NCBI RefSeq assembly: GCF_019443105.1
Contig: NZ_JAHZIJ010000001.1
Location: forward strand, 310,001-374,000
Source of the DNA: Paenibacillus oenotherae
Lineage (GTDB): Bacteria; Bacillota; Bacilli; Paenibacillales; Paenibacillaceae
Length of the DNA: 64,000 nucleotides
Reading direction: 5' to 3'
Shown piece after piece: positions 63,131 to 64,000 of the stretch (the stretch's first letter is position 1; each line of letters starts with the position of its first letter). A program made the position numbers and the translations under genes. The notes beneath the pieces were generated by a model that did no database searches, was not told the origin of the DNA, and worked only from the letters and a program-made list of their open reading frames with translations.

Positions 63131-63193
63131 AAAAAGACATCAAAGCGGAAAGCGGCCGCCCCGCTAACAGCGCGGCCTCCTTCGCTTGATGTC
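63131..63193 (-). terminator. Terminator of spoVIF
   Basis: GACATCAAGCG / CGCTTTGATGTC arms (63183-63193 with 63136-63147) enclosing a GC-rich inner hairpin, then TTTTTT on the minus strand, 8 bp after the stop. Confidence 0.88.
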
Positions 63194-63200
63194 CTCATGG

Positions 63201-63482
63201 TTACTTCTTGAGCATCAGCTTCATCAGCATTTCCATGTTAGTCGTATTCATGCCGCTCTTCTTGACCGCTCCGACGATATCATTCACCGTCTTATCCGTT
63301 ACCGGCACCTTCGCCATAGCCGAGACCTGCTTAATCAGCTTGCGAAGCTCATCCTCATCCTGCATCGTCGTCTCCGTTACACTGCTGGCCAGCTTTTTGA
63401 CTGCATTCTCAGATATTGTTTTGCCGGTCTTCTTGCTTACGGCACCTAGTACATCCTTGGATATATTGCCCTTGCCGTTCAT
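63201..63482 (-). CDS. spoVIF: Stage VI sporulation protein F
   Basis: 93 aa. The pattern DVLGAVSKKTGKTISENAVK...DEDELRKLIKQVSAMAKVPV fits the SpoVIF (YjcC) family, needed for proper spore coat assembly. Start MNGKGNISKD has AGGAGGGG upstream. Its location between gpsA and yphE differs from B. subtilis. Confidence 0.78.
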   Translation of the reverse strand: MNGKGNISKDVLGAVSKKTGKTISENAVKKLASSVTETTMQDEDELRKLIKQVSAMAKVPVTDKTVNDIVGAVKKSGMNTTNMEMLMKLMLKK

Positions 63483-63500
63483 GTTTCCCCTCCTAGATGC

Positions 63501-63516
63501 GTTTGTGCGCACAAAC
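63501..63516. promoter_or_regulatory. Perfect 16-bp palindrome upstream of spoVIF
   Basis: GTTTGTGCGCACAAAC, centred 26 bp before the spoVIF start and just above its ribosome site. It could be an operator or an RNA hairpin that hides the start region. Confidence 0.45.
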
Positions 63517-63613
63517 CGGACCCGCTCCATAGCCTATCGAGCAAGGGGTCTTGCGCTAATGCCGCTCCATAGCACAAGCCATGGCGCATACAGCATCATA
63601 TGAGGGGAATTCA

Positions 63614-64000
63614 TTAATGGTGTAGGCCCCAGTCCTCTGAGAGCTCTTCCATTTCGTGCGTTCGTCCACGGCCCATCAGATCCTCAACTGCCGTTCGCGG
63701 CGATTGATTCTCGAACAGAACTTTGTAGAGCTGCTCCGTAATCGGCATAACAACGCCGAATTGGGCTGAAAGCGCATGAGCAGCCTTCGTGGTGCGTACA
63801 CCCTCTACAACCATGCCCATCCGATCCAGAACGACATCAAGCGCCAGCCCTTCAGCCAGCATAGAGCCTGCCCGCCAATTGCGGCTGTGCCTGCTCGTAC
63901 ACGTCACGACGAGATCGCCGACACCGGCCAGACCCGAGAAGGTAAGCGGATTGGCTCCCATCGCCATGCCAAGACGGCTGATCTCGGCCAGTCCCCTGGT
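63614..64000 (-). CDS. gpsA: Glycerol-3-phosphate dehydrogenase [NAD(P)+], C-terminal part
   Basis: The last 128 codons are present and the gene runs off the right edge. [20 protein letters not shown] continuing [16 protein letters not shown] is the substrate-binding C-terminal domain. Makes sn-glycerol-3-phosphate for lipids. The order gpsA-yphE-yphF-spoIVA agrees with B. subtilis. Confidence 0.95.
   Translation of the reverse strand, partial: TRGLAEISRLGMAMGANPLTFSGLAGVGDLVVTCTSRHSRNWRAGSMLAEGLALDVVLDRMGMVVEGVRTTKAAHALSAQFGVVMPITEQLYKVLFENQSPRTAVEDLMGRGRTHEMEELSEDWGLHH

Overview
This window reads as a stretch of chromosome from a spore-forming, low-to-mid-GC Firmicute of the Paenibacillus type. 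The gene order follows the Bacillus subtilis aroC-trp / qcr / ypj / dapB / bshA / pan / dinG / asnS-dnaD segment almost gene for gene, and the hepS-menG-hepT, mtrB, hbs, spoIVA, yphF, yphE and gpsA genes lie on its other flank. Sporulation genes (spoIVA, spoVIF, ypjB, yphF), bacillithiol genes, TRAP (mtrB) and HU all fit. Every gene is on the minus strand except the YitT-family gene at 22572-23438, so transcription runs from high to low coordinates.

Region by region, from high to low coordinates. (1) 61.5-64 kb: gpsA (cut by the window), spoVIF, a DUF2768 membrane peptide, two 2Fe-2S ferredoxins around a nucleotidyltransferase-like gene, then the YphF-like lipoprotein and spoIVA. (2) 53.6-58.9 kb: a ribose-type sugar ABC operon that looks inserted between hbs and spoIVA, preceded by about 1.5 kb of non-coding, repeat-rich DNA. 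(3) 44.6-53.4 kb: hbs, tRNA-Pro, mtrB, a secreted/anchored unknown, then a prenyl-quinone operon (hepS, menG, UbiA-type and UbiX-type genes, mqnA, hepT), ndk and cheR. (4) 32.9-44.4 kb: the aromatic supra-operon aroC-aroB-aroH-trpEDCFBA-hisC-tyrA, with a clear TRAP-type attenuator before trpE. (5) 27.5-31.9 kb: an ECF sigma/anti-sigma pair, a histidine phosphatase, an unknown winged-helix-like protein, an IDEAL-domain peptide and a YpiF-like protein. (6) 20-27.4 kb: qcrABC, ypjA, ypjB, ypjC, ypjD, a TPR gene, dapB, mgsA, bshB1. (7) 12-19.4 kb: bshA, cca, birA, panBCD with a structured leader, and a TPR gene. (8) 1-12.1 kb: dinG, rex, an MtaD-type deaminase, YpmB/TseB, then a membrane partner plus FtsH-like protease, hbd-ackA, asnS and the start of dnaD.

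The least explained material is the repeat DNA in the gene-poor gaps. One family ('four-hairpin module', about 187 bp, five copies) carries four CCTGC/GCAGG hairpins at a fixed spacing of about 51-54, 60 and 54 bp. It occurs as tandem duplications at 6.2-6.6 kb and 58.15-58.68 kb and as a diverged inverted copy at 32.4 kb, each time beside simple tandem repeats. A second family is MITE-like. Its best copy (45698-45890) has perfect 13-bp terminal inverted repeats, and related copies sit just downstream of bshA, hepT and ypmB. Other points of note are an FtsH-like protease lacking its external domain but paired with a one-pass membrane protein, a riboswitch-like panB leader, and MqnA/UbiX/UbiA genes of the futalosine menaquinone route inside the heptaprenyl-diphosphate operon.

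All identifications come from reading the sequence and translated proteins. No database search or structure prediction was run.
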